Of a DNA stretch of 64,000 nucleotides, positions 16,433 to 27,519 are shown piece after piece; position 1 is the first letter of the stretch; every line of letters begins with the position of its first letter. The translations under genes were made by a program, and so were the position numbers. The stretch is from Serpens gallinarum (GTDB taxonomy: Bacteria; Pseudomonadota; Gammaproteobacteria; Pseudomonadales; Pseudomonadaceae), in the NCBI RefSeq assembly GCF_014836765.1, contig NZ_JACSQG010000002.1, positions 310,001-374,000 on the forward strand, read 5' to 3'. Below the pieces are notes generated by a model that had not been told where the DNA came from, did not search any database, and saw only the letters and a program-made list of their open reading frames with translations.

Positions 16433-17809
16433 TTACACGGTGTGCAGGTACCAGTTGTACTCCAGGTCGGAAATCGAATGCTCGAATTCGGCCAGTTCGC
16501 TTTCTTTGCAAGCCACGAAGATATCGATGTAATCCGGGCTGATGTATTGGGCCATGACCTCACTGTCGTCCAGCTCGCGCAGGGCATCGCGCAGGTTGTT
16601 GGGCAGGCTCTGCTCATTCTGCTCGTAGGAGTTTCCTTCCACGGGCGGGCCCGGCTCGATCCGGTTGGTCAGGCCGTGGTGCACGCCAGCCAGGACCGAC
16701 GCGAGCAGCAGATAGGGGTTGGCATCGGCGCCGGCGACGCGGTGTTCGATGCGTACGTTGTCCGCGCTGTCGGTGGGCACGCGCAGGGCGACGGTGCGGT
16801 TGTCCAGGCCCCAGCACGGCGAATTCGGCACGTAGAACTGTGGGCCGAAGCGGCGGTAAGAGTTGACGTTCGGGCACAGGAAGGCCATCGAGGCCGGCAT
16901 GGTCTCCAGCACACCGCCGATCGCGTGACGCAAAGCGGCGTTCTGCTGGGGATCATCACTGCTGAAGATATTGTTGCCCTGCTTGTCGAGCAGCGAGATG
17001 TGCACATGCAGCCCATTGCCGGCCTGGCCGGGGTAGGGCTTGGCCATGAAGGTGGTGTCCATCTCGTGATCGTAAGCGATGTTCTTGACCAGGCGCTTGA
17101 GAAGTACCGCGTAGTCGCAGGCCTTGATCGGGTCGGCCACGTGGTGCAGGTTGACTTCGAACTGCGCGGGCGCGCTTTCCTTGACGATGGCGTCAGCGGG
17201 GATGCCCTGCTCTTTGGCGCCCTCGAGGATGTCCTGTAGGCAATCGACGTACTCGTCGAGGTCATCGATCAGGTACACCTGGGTCGAATGCGGGCGCTTG
17301 CCGGATATCGGCGAACGCGGCGGTTGCGGCCGGCCGTTCACATTTTCCTGGTCGATCAGGTAGAACTCCAACTCGAAGGCGGCGCAAACGGTCAGCCCCA
17401 AATCGTCGAACTTGCTCACCACCTGGCGCAACACCTCGCGTGGGTCGGCGAAGAACGGTGTGCCATCCAGCTCGTGCATGGTCATCAACAGCTGCGCGGT
17501 GGGGCGTTTTTGCCAGGGCTCGTTGCTCAGTGTATTGGGAATCGGGAAGCAGATGCGGTCGGCATCGCCGATATCCAGGCCCAGGCCGGTGCTTTCCACG
17601 GTCGAGCCATTAATGTCCAGGGCGAACAGCGATGCAGGCAGGTTGATGCCTTTTTCATACACCTTGTGCAGGCTGGTGCGTTCAATCCGTTTGCCACGCA
17701 CGACACCATTCATGTCGGCAATGAGCAGGTCGACGAACAAGACTTCAGGGTGTTTCTTGAGGAACGCGTTCGCTTCGTTGAGCTGAACGGCACGTGGGGG
17801 AGGAGACAT
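16433..17809 (-). CDS. spuI: Gamma-glutamylpolyamine synthetase, glutamine-synthetase family
   Basis: ATP-dependent ligase joining glutamate to putrescine or another polyamine, the entry step of gamma-glutamylated polyamine breakdown. The 458-residue protein has the glutamine synthetase fold: FELEFYLID and QFEVNLHH metal-binding glutamates, NGLHVHIS with the ATP-site histidine, NSYRRF, and RIEHRVAGADANPYLL. Its paralogue SpuB is encoded on the other side of the divergent promoter region. The arrangement spuI divergent from spuABCDEFGH matches P. aeruginosa. The ATG at 17809 follows AAAGGTG. Substrate preference among putrescine, cadaverine and longer polyamines cannot be read from sequence. 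Confidence 0.9.
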   Translation of the reverse strand: MSPPPRAVQLNEANAFLKKHPEVLFVDLLIADMNGVVRGKRIERTSLHKVYEKGINLPASLFALDINGSTVESTGLGLDIGDADRICFPIPNTLSNEPWQKRPTAQLLMTMHELDGTPFFADPREVLRQVVSKFDDLGLTVCAAFELEFYLIDQENVNGRPQPPRSPISGKRPHSTQVYLIDDLDEYVDCLQDILEGAKEQGIPADAIVKESAPAQFEVNLHHVADPIKACDYAVLLKRLVKNIAYDHEMDTTFMAKPYPGQAGNGLHVHISLLDKQGNNIFSSDDPQQNAALRHAIGGVLETMPASMAFLCPNVNSYRRFGPQFYVPNSPCWGLDNRTVALRVPTDSADNVRIEHRVAGADANPYLLLASVLAGVHHGLTNRIEPGPPVEGNSYEQNEQSLPNNLRDALRELDDSEVMAQYISPDYIDIFVACKESELAEFEHSISDLEYNWYLHTV

Positions 17810-18086
17810 GATGCAACACCTTTCTTGTTAAAAATATCAATCAGTGAAGTCATTTGAAGGTGAGTCAATCTTAATCCTCAGGGGCTGTCAATAGCTCCAG
17901 ATTACGCCCTCTAACAGGGCATCAAGGCCTATTTTAGGGCGTGTCAGAACGGTGGGACGGGTGCGTTGCCAGCGCTTGATCGGGGCGCTGCAGAGCGGTG
18001 TTCGGTTTTTTGCCAAGCTGTTGTGTAAAAAAATGAACAAGACTAAGCTCGAAACGAAACAGCAATAGATTGGATACGGGTGCCCC
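17810..18086. promoter_or_regulatory. Divergent spuI / spuA intergenic control region
   Basis: About 277 bp with no gene. It is AT-rich at both ends compared with the flanking coding sequence and holds a small stem GCCCT (17906-17910) / AGGGC (17916-17920). In P. aeruginosa polyamine genes respond to a repressor, PauR; I could not identify a confident operator, and no pair of -35/-10 hexamers stands out. Both polyamine transcripts must start here. Confidence 0.5.
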
Positions 18087-18839
18087 ATGTCCCGCCAGCC
18101 GTTGATTGGAATCACTGCCTGCAACAAGCAGATCGGCCTGCATCCCTACCACATTGCCGGCGATAAATATGTCCGTGCGGTGGCCCTTGCTGCCGGGGGC
18201 ATGCCGCTGATCATTCCCGCCCTGGTCGAAGCGTTCGACCTGCCGCGGCTGCTCGAGCACCTGGATGGGCTGCTACTCACCGGCTCGCCGTCCAATGTCG
18301 ACCCGCATTTTTATCAGGGGGCGACCAGTGCACCGGGCACCGCTCATGATCCGGCCCGCGATGCCATTACCCTGCCGCTGATCCTTGCGGCATTGGAGGC
18401 TGGCGTGCCGCTGCTGGGCATCTGTCGCGGCTTTCAGGAAATCAACGTGGCGCTCGGCGGCAGCCTGCATCAGAACGTGCACAGCGTGGCGCCCTATCAA
18501 GATCATCGCGAACCCAAGGACCAGCCGCTGGAGGTGCAGTACGCGCCGCGGCATGTCGTGCGCCTCGAGCCCGGCGGCGTTCTGAGCGGGCTCGGCCTGG
18601 CGAGCGAAATCCACGTCAATTCCATTCACGCACAGGGCGTCGACCGTCTGGCGCCGGGTTTGCGTATCGAGGCGCGCGCACCCGACGGGCTGATCGAAGC
18701 CTTTTCGGTGGAGGCTGCACGCAGCTTCGCTGTCGGCGTACAGTGGCATCCTGAATGGCAGGTACAGGCCAATCCCGATTCCCTCGCGCTGTTCCAGGCC
18801 TTTGGCCGGGCGTGTCGGGCGCGAGCGCAAAACCGCTGA
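18087..18839 (+). CDS. spuA: Gamma-glutamyl-gamma-aminobutyrate hydrolase-like amidotransferase
   Basis: Class I glutamine amidotransferase-like hydrolase (PuuD type) of 250 residues that removes the gamma-glutamyl group in polyamine breakdown. The catalytic triad is visible: C113 in LLGICRGFQE, and H221 and E223 in VQWHPEWQ. The N-terminal IGITACNKQ and the GSPSNVDP oxyanion-side loop fit the family. It is the first gene of spuABCDEFGH, and spuB starts 38 bp downstream. The ATG at 18087 has only a weak ribosome site. In the gamma-glutamyl route it acts after the synthetase and the oxidative steps, releasing glutamate from gamma-glutamyl-GABA. Confidence 0.9.
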   Translation: MSRQPLIGITACNKQIGLHPYHIAGDKYVRAVALAAGGMPLIIPALVEAFDLPRLLEHLDGLLLTGSPSNVDPHFYQGATSAPGTAHDPARDAITLPLILAALEAGVPLLGICRGFQEINVALGGSLHQNVHSVAPYQDHREPKDQPLEVQYAPRHVVRLEPGGVLSGLGLASEIHVNSIHAQGVDRLAPGLRIEARAPDGLIEAFSVEAARSFAVGVQWHPEWQVQANPDSLALFQAFGRACRARAQNR

Positions 18840-18877
18840 GCCGGCAGGGGCCGGTTTGGTTCAACCTTGAGGTCTTT

Positions 18878-20236
18878 ATGAGCAGCCACCTCGACCAGCT
18901 CACCAGCTGGCTGAAAGAACACAAGATCACCGAAGTCGAATGCCTGATCAGCGACCTGACGGGCATCGCCCGCGGCAAGATAGCCCCGACCAACAAGTTT
19001 CTCGCCGAGAAGGGCATGCGCCTGCCGGAGAGCGTGCTGTTGCAGACGGTGACCGGCGATTACGTCGAAGACGACATTTATTACGAATTGCTCGACCCGG
19101 CGGACATCGACATGTTCTGCCGTCCGGATGCCAGCGCCATGTTCCTGGTGCCCTGGGCGCTGGAGCCCACCGCCATGGTGATCCACGACACCTTCGACAA
19201 GGTCGGCAACCCCATCGAGCTGTCGCCGCGCAACCTGCTCAAGCGCGTGCTGAAGATGTATGCCGACCACGGCTGGCAACCGATTGTCGCGCCGGAAATG
19301 GAGTTCTACTTGACCAAGCGCAGCGATGACCCGGACTACCCGCTGCAGGCGCCAATCGGTCGCTCGGGGCGAGCGGAGACCGGTCGGCAGTCGTTTTCCA
19401 TCGACGCGGCCAACGAATTCGACCCGCTGTTCGAGGACATGTACGACTGGTGCGAGGCGCAGAACCTGGATCTGGACACGCTGATCCATGAGGAAGGCCC
19501 GGCGCAGATGGAGATCAACTTCCGCCACGGCGAGGCCTTGCACCTGGCCGACCAGATCACCGTGTTCAAGCGCACCATGCGTGAGGCGGCGCTCAAACAC
19601 AACGTGGCGGCGACCTTCATGGCCAAGCCGATCACCGATCAGCCGGGCAGCGCCATGCACCTGCACCAGAGCGTGATCGACATAAAGAGTGGGCGCAATA
19701 TTTTCTCCAATGATGACGGCTCCATGAGCGAGCTGTTTCTGCATTACATCGGTGGCATGCAGCGGATCATCCCTGAAGTGCTGCCGCTGTTCGCGCCCAA
19801 CGTCAACTCGTTCCGCCGGTTCCTGCCTGACACCTCGGCGCCGGTGAACGTCGAATGGGGCGAAGAAAACCGCACGGTGGGCTTGCGCGTGCCGGAATCC
19901 ACGCCGCAGAACCGGCGCATCGAGAACCGTCTGCCTGGGGCCGACGCCAACCCGTACCTGGCCATCGCCGCCAGCCTGCTGTGTGGCTATATCGGCATGA
20001 TCGAGGGCATCAGCCCAAGTCCCCAGGTCAAGGGCCGTGGTTATGAGCGGCGTAACCTGCGCCTGCCGCTGACCATCGAAGATGCCCTGGAGCGCATGGA
20101 AACCAGCAAGACGCTGGATAAATACCTGGGCCACAAATTCATTACCGGCTATGTGGCGGTCAAGCGAGCCGAAAACGAAAACTACAAGCGGGTGATCAGC
20201 TCCTGGGAACGGGAGTTTCTGTTGTTTTCGGTGTGA
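18878..20236 (+). CDS. spuB: Gamma-glutamylpolyamine synthetase, second paralogue
   Basis: Glutamine-synthetase-like ligase of 452 residues, paralogous to SpuI. Metal and ATP-site motifs are intact: PEMEFYLTK, QMEINFRHG, SAMHLHQSV, NSFRRFLPD and RIENRLPGADANPYLAI. The start is the ATG at 18878 with GAGG seven bases upstream; an in-frame extension to 18755 would overlap spuA and has no support. The two synthetases differ mainly in the active-site rim, so they may prefer different polyamines. It sits between spuA and spuC with short gaps, consistent with one operon. Confidence 0.9.
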   Translation: MSSHLDQLTSWLKEHKITEVECLISDLTGIARGKIAPTNKFLAEKGMRLPESVLLQTVTGDYVEDDIYYELLDPADIDMFCRPDASAMFLVPWALEPTAMVIHDTFDKVGNPIELSPRNLLKRVLKMYADHGWQPIVAPEMEFYLTKRSDDPDYPLQAPIGRSGRAETGRQSFSIDAANEFDPLFEDMYDWCEAQNLDLDTLIHEEGPAQMEINFRHGEALHLADQITVFKRTMREAALKHNVAATFMAKPITDQPGSAMHLHQSVIDIKSGRNIFSNDDGSMSELFLHYIGGMQRIIPEVLPLFAPNVNSFRRFLPDTSAPVNVEWGEENRTVGLRVPESTPQNRRIENRLPGADANPYLAIAASLLCGYIGMIEGISPSPQVKGRGYERRNLRLPLTIEDALERMETSKTLDKYLGHKFITGYVAVKRAENENYKRVISSWEREFLLFSV

Positions 20237-20275
20237 TCACCGCGCGTCCATACAGTGCATTCAAAGGGGGAATCG

Positions 20276-21640
20276 ATGAGCAATCCGCAAACCGAGCAAT
20301 GGCAGACCCTGAGCCGCCAGCACCACCTGGCCCCCTTCACGGATTACCAGGCGCTGAACCGCAAGGGTGCGCGGATCATCACCAAGGCGTCGGGCGTGTA
20401 CCTGTGGGACAGCGAGGGGCACAAGATCCTCGATGGCATGGCCGGTCTTTGGTGCGTGAATGTCGGTTATGGGCGCGAAGAGCTGGTCGAGGCCGCCGCC
20501 GCGCAAATGCGGGAACTGCCCTACTACAACCTGTTCTTCCAGACTGCCCACCCGCCGGCGTTGGAGCTGGCGCAGGAAATCGCACAATTGGCACCGGAAG
20601 GGCTGGACCATGTGTTCTTCACCGGCTCGGGTTCCGAGGCCAACGACACGGTGTTGCGCATGGTGCGCCATTATTGGGCAACCTTGGGTCAGCCTGATAA
20701 ACAAGTGGTCATTGGGCGCTGGAATGGTTATCACGGTTCCACCATCGCCGGTGCCAGCCTGGGCGGCATGAAAGGGATGCATGCCCAGGGTGGCTTGCCG
20801 ATTCCCGGTATCGAGCACATCGATCAGCCCTACTGGTACGGCGAAGGCGGCGACATGACTCCCGAGGACTTCGGTGTGTGGGCCGCCGAGCAACTGGAGA
20901 AGAAGATTCTCGACGTCGGCGAGGGCCGGGTGGCGGCCTTTATCGCCGAGCCGATCCAGGGCGCCGGTGGGGTGATAGTGCCGCCGGACAGCTACTGGCC
21001 GAAGGTGCGCGAGATCCTTGCCAAGTACGACATCCTCTTCGTGGCCGATGAGGTGATCTGCGGCTTCGGGCGTACCGGTGAATGGTTCGGCAGCCAGTAC
21101 TATGATCTCAAGCCCGATCTGATGCCGATCGCCAAGGGGCTCACCTCCGGCTATATCCCCATGGGCGGCGTGGTGGTGCATGAGCGCGTGGTGAAGGTGC
21201 TAGACCGCGGCGGCGAGTTCGCCCACGGCTTCACCTATTCCGGGCATCCGGTGGCGGCGGCGGTGGCGCTGGCCAACATTCGCCTGCTCAAGCGCGAAGG
21301 CATCGTTACCCAGGTCAAGACGCAAACGGCACCGTACTTGCAGCAGCGTTGGCGTGAGCTGGCCGAGCATCCGCTGGTGGGCGAGGCCCGCGGCGTCGGA
21401 CTGGTGGCCGCCATCGAGCTGGTGAAGAACAAGGAGACCCGCGAGCGTTACAGTGGCTTGGAAGTCGGCATGCGTTGCCGTGAACACTGTTTTGCCAACG
21501 GCCTGGTGATGCGCGCGGTGGGTGACACCATGATCATTGCCCCGCCTCTGGTAATCAACAAGGAGGAGATTGATGAGCTGATCGACAAGGCGCGCACCTG
21601 CCTGGATCTAACGGTACGTGAAGTGTCGGGCAAGGGCTGA
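20276..21640 (+). CDS. spuC: Polyamine:pyruvate aminotransferase, class III
   Basis: PLP-dependent aminotransferase of 454 residues that moves an amino group from putrescine or a related polyamine to pyruvate. The PLP lysine is K287 in MPIAKGLTSGY; other family marks are GSGSEANDTVLRM, GRWNGYHGST and VADEVICGFGRTG. The start ATG at 20276 has GGGGGA just upstream; a GTG seven codons earlier is less likely. spuB ends 39 bp upstream. About 213 bp without a gene separate it from spuD. That gap may carry a further promoter for the transport genes, since a TATAAA-like string lies shortly before spuD. Confidence 0.92.
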   Translation: MSNPQTEQWQTLSRQHHLAPFTDYQALNRKGARIITKASGVYLWDSEGHKILDGMAGLWCVNVGYGREELVEAAAAQMRELPYYNLFFQTAHPPALELAQEIAQLAPEGLDHVFFTGSGSEANDTVLRMVRHYWATLGQPDKQVVIGRWNGYHGSTIAGASLGGMKGMHAQGGLPIPGIEHIDQPYWYGEGGDMTPEDFGVWAAEQLEKKILDVGEGRVAAFIAEPIQGAGGVIVPPDSYWPKVREILAKYDILFVADEVICGFGRTGEWFGSQYYDLKPDLMPIAKGLTSGYIPMGGVVVHERVVKVLDRGGEFAHGFTYSGHPVAAAVALANIRLLKREGIVTQVKTQTAPYLQQRWRELAEHPLVGEARGVGLVAAIELVKNKETRERYSGLEVGMRCREHCFANGLVMRAVGDTMIIAPPLVINKEEIDELIDKARTCLDLTVREVSGKG

Positions 21641-21850
21641 AGGCCTATTGCCGTCACGCCGATTGCGAAACGGCAGAATCCTTAAAGTCCGCTCACAATT
21701 TCGCCGCCGCACCTGTTGTCACGGACCCTGGTCCTTGCCAGACTTCGCCGGTGCGTTTGCCAGGCTCACCGGGGGTGCGCCGTAGTGAGCCGCAAGATCG
21801 GGTTCGTCAGCAACGTCACTCCAGATACCTATAAACAATCGGAGCTGTAA

Positions 21851-22948
<1,098 letters not shown>

Positions 22949-22958
22949 GTGCAGACCC

Positions 22959-22982
22959 GGCCGGTTGCTCGTGCAGCCGGCC
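22959..22982 (+). promoter_or_regulatory. Intercistronic hairpin between spuD and spuE
   Basis: GGCCGGTTGC (22959-22968) pairs with GCAGCCGGCC (22973-22982) over 10 bp with one G-T pair and a TCGT loop, 11 bases after the spuD stop. No T-tract follows. Such a stem could protect the spuD message from 3' decay or reduce read-through. Further small stems (GCGACC / GGTCGC at 23071-23086) follow before spuE. Confidence 0.5.
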
Positions 22983-23092
22983 ATTCACACCGTAATAAAC
23001 CGTAGTCAGGCCGCAAGGCCGGGAGCGTAACCCCAATGCCCGGGGCGAATTTCGTCAGGGCACCATGAGTGCGACCTTCAGGTCGCCACTAA

Positions 23093-24238
<1,146 letters not shown>

Positions 24239-24294
24239 GTGGCGAGAAAGCCGCGCCCGGGCTGGCCCCACGCTCGTCTGAATGTTTCAATTGC

Positions 24295-24324
24295 GCCCCC
24301 GCGCCGGAGGGTCCGCACGGGGGC
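24295..24324 (+). promoter_or_regulatory. GC-rich hairpin between spuE and spuF
   Basis: GCCCCCG (24295-24301) pairs perfectly with CGGGGGC (24318-24324) around a 16-nt loop, 57 bases after the spuE stop. It has no T-tract. Position fits an attenuating or stabilising stem that would keep binding-protein mRNA above that of the transporter subunits. Confidence 0.4.
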
Positions 24325-24461
24325 TGGCGAGTGCGCCGGCACGACTGATTTTGACTTGCTGCAAGGGCGCGGAATGGTTGACTGCTTCCGTCGTTCTGCA
24401 TCGCTATTGAAATATCCGGCCTGGCGGCGCCAGGGTTGAAGTTTCGGGGAGAATGATAGTT

Positions 24462-25613
24462 ATGGCGGTGGCCTCTAGCGCCTACAAGAAAGCCCTCAGT
24501 GGCGATCAGCAAGCCAAGGAAATCCTGGTCAAGATTGACCGGGTGACCAAGCAATTCGACGATACCGTGGCGGTTGACGACGTGTCGCTGACCATCCGCA
24601 AGGGCGAAATTTTCGCCCTGCTGGGTGGGTCTGGCTCGGGCAAGTCGACTCTGTTGCGCATGCTGGCCGGTTTTGAGCGGCCCACCGAGGGGCGCATCTA
24701 CCTGGACGGTCAGGACATCACCGATCTGCCGCCCTATGAGCGGCCGATCAACATGATGTTCCAGTCCTATGCGTTGTTTCCGCACATGACGGTTGAGCAG
24801 AACATCGCGTTCGGCCTCAAGCAGGACAGCCTGCCCAAGGCGGAGGTCGAAGCGCGCGTGGCGGAAATGCTCAAGCTGGTACAAATGAGCCAGTACGCCA
24901 AGCGCAAGCCGCACCAGTTGTCCGGCGGCCAGCGCCAGCGCGTGGCGCTGGCCCGCTCGCTGGCCAAGCGTCCCAAGCTGCTGCTGCTCGACGAACCTAT
25001 GGGTGCGCTGGACAAGAAGCTGCGCTCGCAGATGCAATTGGAACTGGTGGCGATCATCGAGCGCGTCGGCGTGACCTGCCTGATTGTCACCCACGACCAG
25101 GAAGAGGCCATGACCATGGCCGAGCGCATTGCGATCATGCACCAGGGCTGGATCGCCCAGGTCGGCAGCCCCATGGACATCTACGAAACGCCGGCCAGCC
25201 GCCTGGTGTGTGAGTTCATCGGCAACGTCAACCTGTTCGATGGCGAGCTGATCGAAGACGTCGGCGACCATGCGGTGATTGCCTGCCCGGCGCTGGAACG
25301 CCCGATCTATGTCGGTCACGGTATCAGCACGCGCGCTGAAGACAAACGCGTTACCTATGCTCTGCGCCCGGAAAAACTGCTGATCAGCAGCGAAATGCCG
25401 GAAATCGAGCACGAAGGCTACAACTGGGTGCAAGGCACCGTGCATGACATCGCCTATCTGGGCGGTCATTCCCTGTATTACATCAAGCTGGCGTCAGGCG
25501 TGCTGGTCCAGTCGTTCCTGGCCAACTCCGAGCGCAACGTCAAGCGCCCGACGTGGGATGATCAGGTGTATCTGTACTGGATCGACGACAGCGGCGTGGT
25601 GCTGCAGTCATGA
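24462..25613 (+). CDS. spuF: Polyamine ABC transporter ATP-binding protein
   Basis: ATPase of the putrescine/spermidine importer (PotG type), 383 residues. Walker A is GGSGSGKST (55-63); the signature [11 protein letters not shown], Walker B LLLDEPMGALD and switch histidine VTHDQEEAM follow, and the C-terminal TOBE domain covers roughly residues 285-380. Two start codons are close: ATG at 24453 abuts its GGGGAG (24446-24451), while ATG at 24462 has a ten-base spacing, so I use the latter. The stop overlaps the spuG start (ATGA). Confidence 0.93.
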   Translation: MAVASSAYKKALSGDQQAKEILVKIDRVTKQFDDTVAVDDVSLTIRKGEIFALLGGSGSGKSTLLRMLAGFERPTEGRIYLDGQDITDLPPYERPINMMFQSYALFPHMTVEQNIAFGLKQDSLPKAEVEARVAEMLKLVQMSQYAKRKPHQLSGGQRQRVALARSLAKRPKLLLLDEPMGALDKKLRSQMQLELVAIIERVGVTCLIVTHDQEEAMTMAERIAIMHQGWIAQVGSPMDIYETPASRLVCEFIGNVNLFDGELIEDVGDHAVIACPALERPIYVGHGISTRAEDKRVTYALRPEKLLISSEMPEIEHEGYNWVQGTVHDIAYLGGHSLYYIKLASGVLVQSFLANSERNVKRPTWDDQVYLYWIDDSGVVLQS

Positions 25614-26518
25614 GAGCGTCCGGCCTGAAAAGACTGCTGCCCAGCGGGCGGCAACTGGTCGTCGGCGTGCCGTTCTTTTGGCTGCTGCTGTTCTTCCTGC
25701 TGCCGTTCGTGATTGTTCTGAAAATCAGCTTCGCCGAAGCCGATGTGGCCATCCCGCCGTATACCGAAGTGTTTGCCTGGGCCGAGAATCAGCTGCAGGT
25801 ATTGCTCAACTTCGGCAATTACGTGTTCCTCAGCGAGGACGAGCTGTACCTGCTCGCTTACCTGGGATCGTTGAAAATCGCCCTGTTCAGCACGCTGTTG
25901 TGTTTGCTGATCGGTTACCCGATGGCCTATGCCATCGCCCGGGCCGACCCGCAAAAACAGGTGGTGCTGCTGTTGCTGATCATGATGCCGACCTGGACCG
26001 CGATCCTCATCCGCGTGTACGCCTGGATGGGTATCCTCAGCAACAACGGTCTGCTCAACGGTGTGCTGATGGGCGTGGGTCTGATCGATACGCCGCTGCA
26101 AATCCTCAATACGACCCTGGCGGTGTATATCGGCATTGTCTATTCGTATCTGCCATTCATGATCCTGCCGCTTTACGCCAATTTGGTGAAGCATGATCCA
26201 AGCCTGCTGGAAGCTGCTTCCGACCTGGGTGCGCGGCATTTCACCAGTTTCTGGAAGATCACCGTGCCACTGTCCAAGAACGGCATCATTGCCGGCTGCA
26301 TGCTGGTGTTCATCCCGGTAGTTGGCGAGTTCGTGATTCCCGAGCTGCTTGGCGGTCCGGAGACGCTGATGATTGGCAAGGTGCTCTGGCAGGAGTTCTT
26401 TAACAACCGTGACTGGCCGGTGGCTTCGGCGCTGGCGGTAGTGATGCTGGCGATCCTGTTGGTGCCGATTATTCTGTTCAACCGTAACCAGGCCAAGGAA
26501 CTGGAGGGCAAGCCATGA
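25610..26518 (+). CDS. spuG: Polyamine ABC transporter permease (PotH type)
   Basis: Inner-membrane permease of 302 residues with about six spans, the first at residues 18-38 and a long periplasmic loop after it. The EAA loop is LLEAASDLGARHFTSFWKIT. It overlaps spuF by four bases (ATGA). The last codons, ILFNRNQAKELEGKP, are partly repeated just downstream in a 28-codon ORF that starts within the spuG stop (ATGA again). This suggests a local duplication of the 3' end of the gene. Confidence 0.93.
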   Translation: MRASGLKRLLPSGRQLVVGVPFFWLLLFFLLPFVIVLKISFAEADVAIPPYTEVFAWAENQLQVLLNFGNYVFLSEDELYLLAYLGSLKIALFSTLLCLLIGYPMAYAIARADPQKQVVLLLLIMMPTWTAILIRVYAWMGILSNNGLLNGVLMGVGLIDTPLQILNTTLAVYIGIVYSYLPFMILPLYANLVKHDPSLLEAASDLGARHFTSFWKITVPLSKNGIIAGCMLVFIPVVGEFVIPELLGGPETLMIGKVLWQEFFNNRDWPVASALAVVMLAILLVPIILFNRNQAKELEGKP

Positions 26519-26601
26519 CGCTCTCACGCTCAGGATCGATGATTCTGTTCAACCGGCTCTCCATTCCGAAGCAAGCCAAGGTCATGGAGGGCAAGCCATG
26601 A
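26515..26601 (+). CDS. 28-codon ORF between spuG and spuH, apparent duplicated spuG tail
   Basis: ATG at 26515 overlaps the spuG stop (ATGA) and its own TGA at 26599 overlaps the spuH ATG (ATGA). The peptide begins MTLSRSGSMILFNRL and ends QAKVMEGKP; its second half resembles the C-terminus of SpuG (ILFNRNQAKELEGKP). At the DNA level ATTCTGTTCAACCG and GGAGGGCAAGCCATGA occur in both places about 70 bp apart, so this looks like a diverged tandem duplication that has stayed in frame. It may be translated only to couple spuG to spuH. It carries no signal or domain. Expression is not shown. Confidence 0.45.
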   Translation: MTLSRSGSMILFNRLSIPKQAKVMEGKP

Positions 26602-27464
26602 GGCGCTGGAGTTTTTCGAACATCGTCCTCTGGGTTGGGCTGCTGTTCATTTACTTGCCGATGATCATTCTGGTGATCTACTCCTTCAACGGCTCGCGAC
26701 TGGTTACCGTCTGGGGCGGCTGGTCGGTGAAGTGGTACGTCGGCCTGCTCGATAACCGCCAGTTGATGAGTGCGGTCATGCGCTCGCTGGAAATCGCCTG
26801 CTACACCGCCATCGCCGCCGTGGCCATCGGAACCCTGGCGGCATTCGTGCTCACCCGCGTTCCGCGGTTTCGGGGACGCACGCTGTTTGGTGGCCTCGTC
26901 ACCGCACCGCTGGTGATGCCCGAGGTGATCACTGGTCTGTCGCTGCTGTTGCTGTTTGTGGCCATGGCCCAGCTGATCGGCTGGCCGGCGGAGCGTGGCA
27001 TCGTGACCATCTGGATCGCCCATACCACGTTCTGCGCGTCCTATGTGGCAATCGTGGTGATGGCGCGGCTGCGCGAACTGGACCTGTCCATCGAGGAGGC
27101 GGCCATGGACTTGGGCGCCAGGCCGTGGAAGGTGTTCTTCCTGATCACCGTGCCCATGATTGCGCCTTCGCTGGCCGCTGGGGCCATGCTGTCCTTTGCG
27201 CTATCGCTGGATGACCTGGTACTGGCCAGCTTCGTTTCCGGTCCGGGGTCGACCACCCTGCCGATGGAGATCTTTTCCGCCGTGCGCCTGGGTGTGAAGC
27301 CGGAGATCAACGCGGTGGCCAGCCTGATCCTGCTGGTGGTGTCGATGTTCACCTTCGCGGCGTGGTACTTCACCCGTCGCGCGGAGGAGCGTCGCAAGCA
27401 TTCCATCGAGCAGATGAAAGAAGAAAACCTCAGCAACAAGCCTGTGCGACCTGTACAGGTCTGA
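26598..27464 (+). CDS. spuH: Polyamine ABC transporter permease (PotI type)
   Basis: Second permease of the polyamine importer, 288 residues and about six membrane spans, with the EAA loop IEEAAMDLGARPWKVFFLIT and the family stretch DDLVLASFVSGPGSTTLPM. The Shine-Dalgarno GGAGGGC is part of the duplicated spuG tail upstream. The ATG at 26598 overlaps the stop of the 28-codon ORF. The gene ends the spu operon and is followed within five bases by a strong intrinsic terminator. Confidence 0.93.
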   Translation: MRRWSFSNIVLWVGLLFIYLPMIILVIYSFNGSRLVTVWGGWSVKWYVGLLDNRQLMSAVMRSLEIACYTAIAAVAIGTLAAFVLTRVPRFRGRTLFGGLVTAPLVMPEVITGLSLLLLFVAMAQLIGWPAERGIVTIWIAHTTFCASYVAIVVMARLRELDLSIEEAAMDLGARPWKVFFLITVPMIAPSLAAGAMLSFALSLDDLVLASFVSGPGSTTLPMEIFSAVRLGVKPEINAVASLILLVVSMFTFAAWYFTRRAEERRKHSIEQMKEENLSNKPVRPVQV

Positions 27465-27468
27465 ATGC

Positions 27469-27502
27469 AAACGCCCCGGCCAGAAGCCGGGGCGTTTATT
27501 TT
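27469..27502. terminator. Intrinsic terminator of the spu operon
   Basis: Perfect 12-bp stem AAACGCCCCGGC (27469-27480) / GCCGGGGCGTTT (27486-27497) with loop CAGAA and the T-rich tail ATTTTT. It lies between convergent spuH and the acetyltransferase gene, and its flanking A/T runs let it act from both sides. Confidence 0.92.
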
Positions 27503-27519
27503 TCAGCAGCCGTTGGCGC

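Noticed and set aside
17950-17980. Sigma-54-like promoter (GG ... GC) before spuA
   Set aside because: The best TGG/TTGC match has 11-12 bases between the two dinucleotides instead of ten, so it does not fit.
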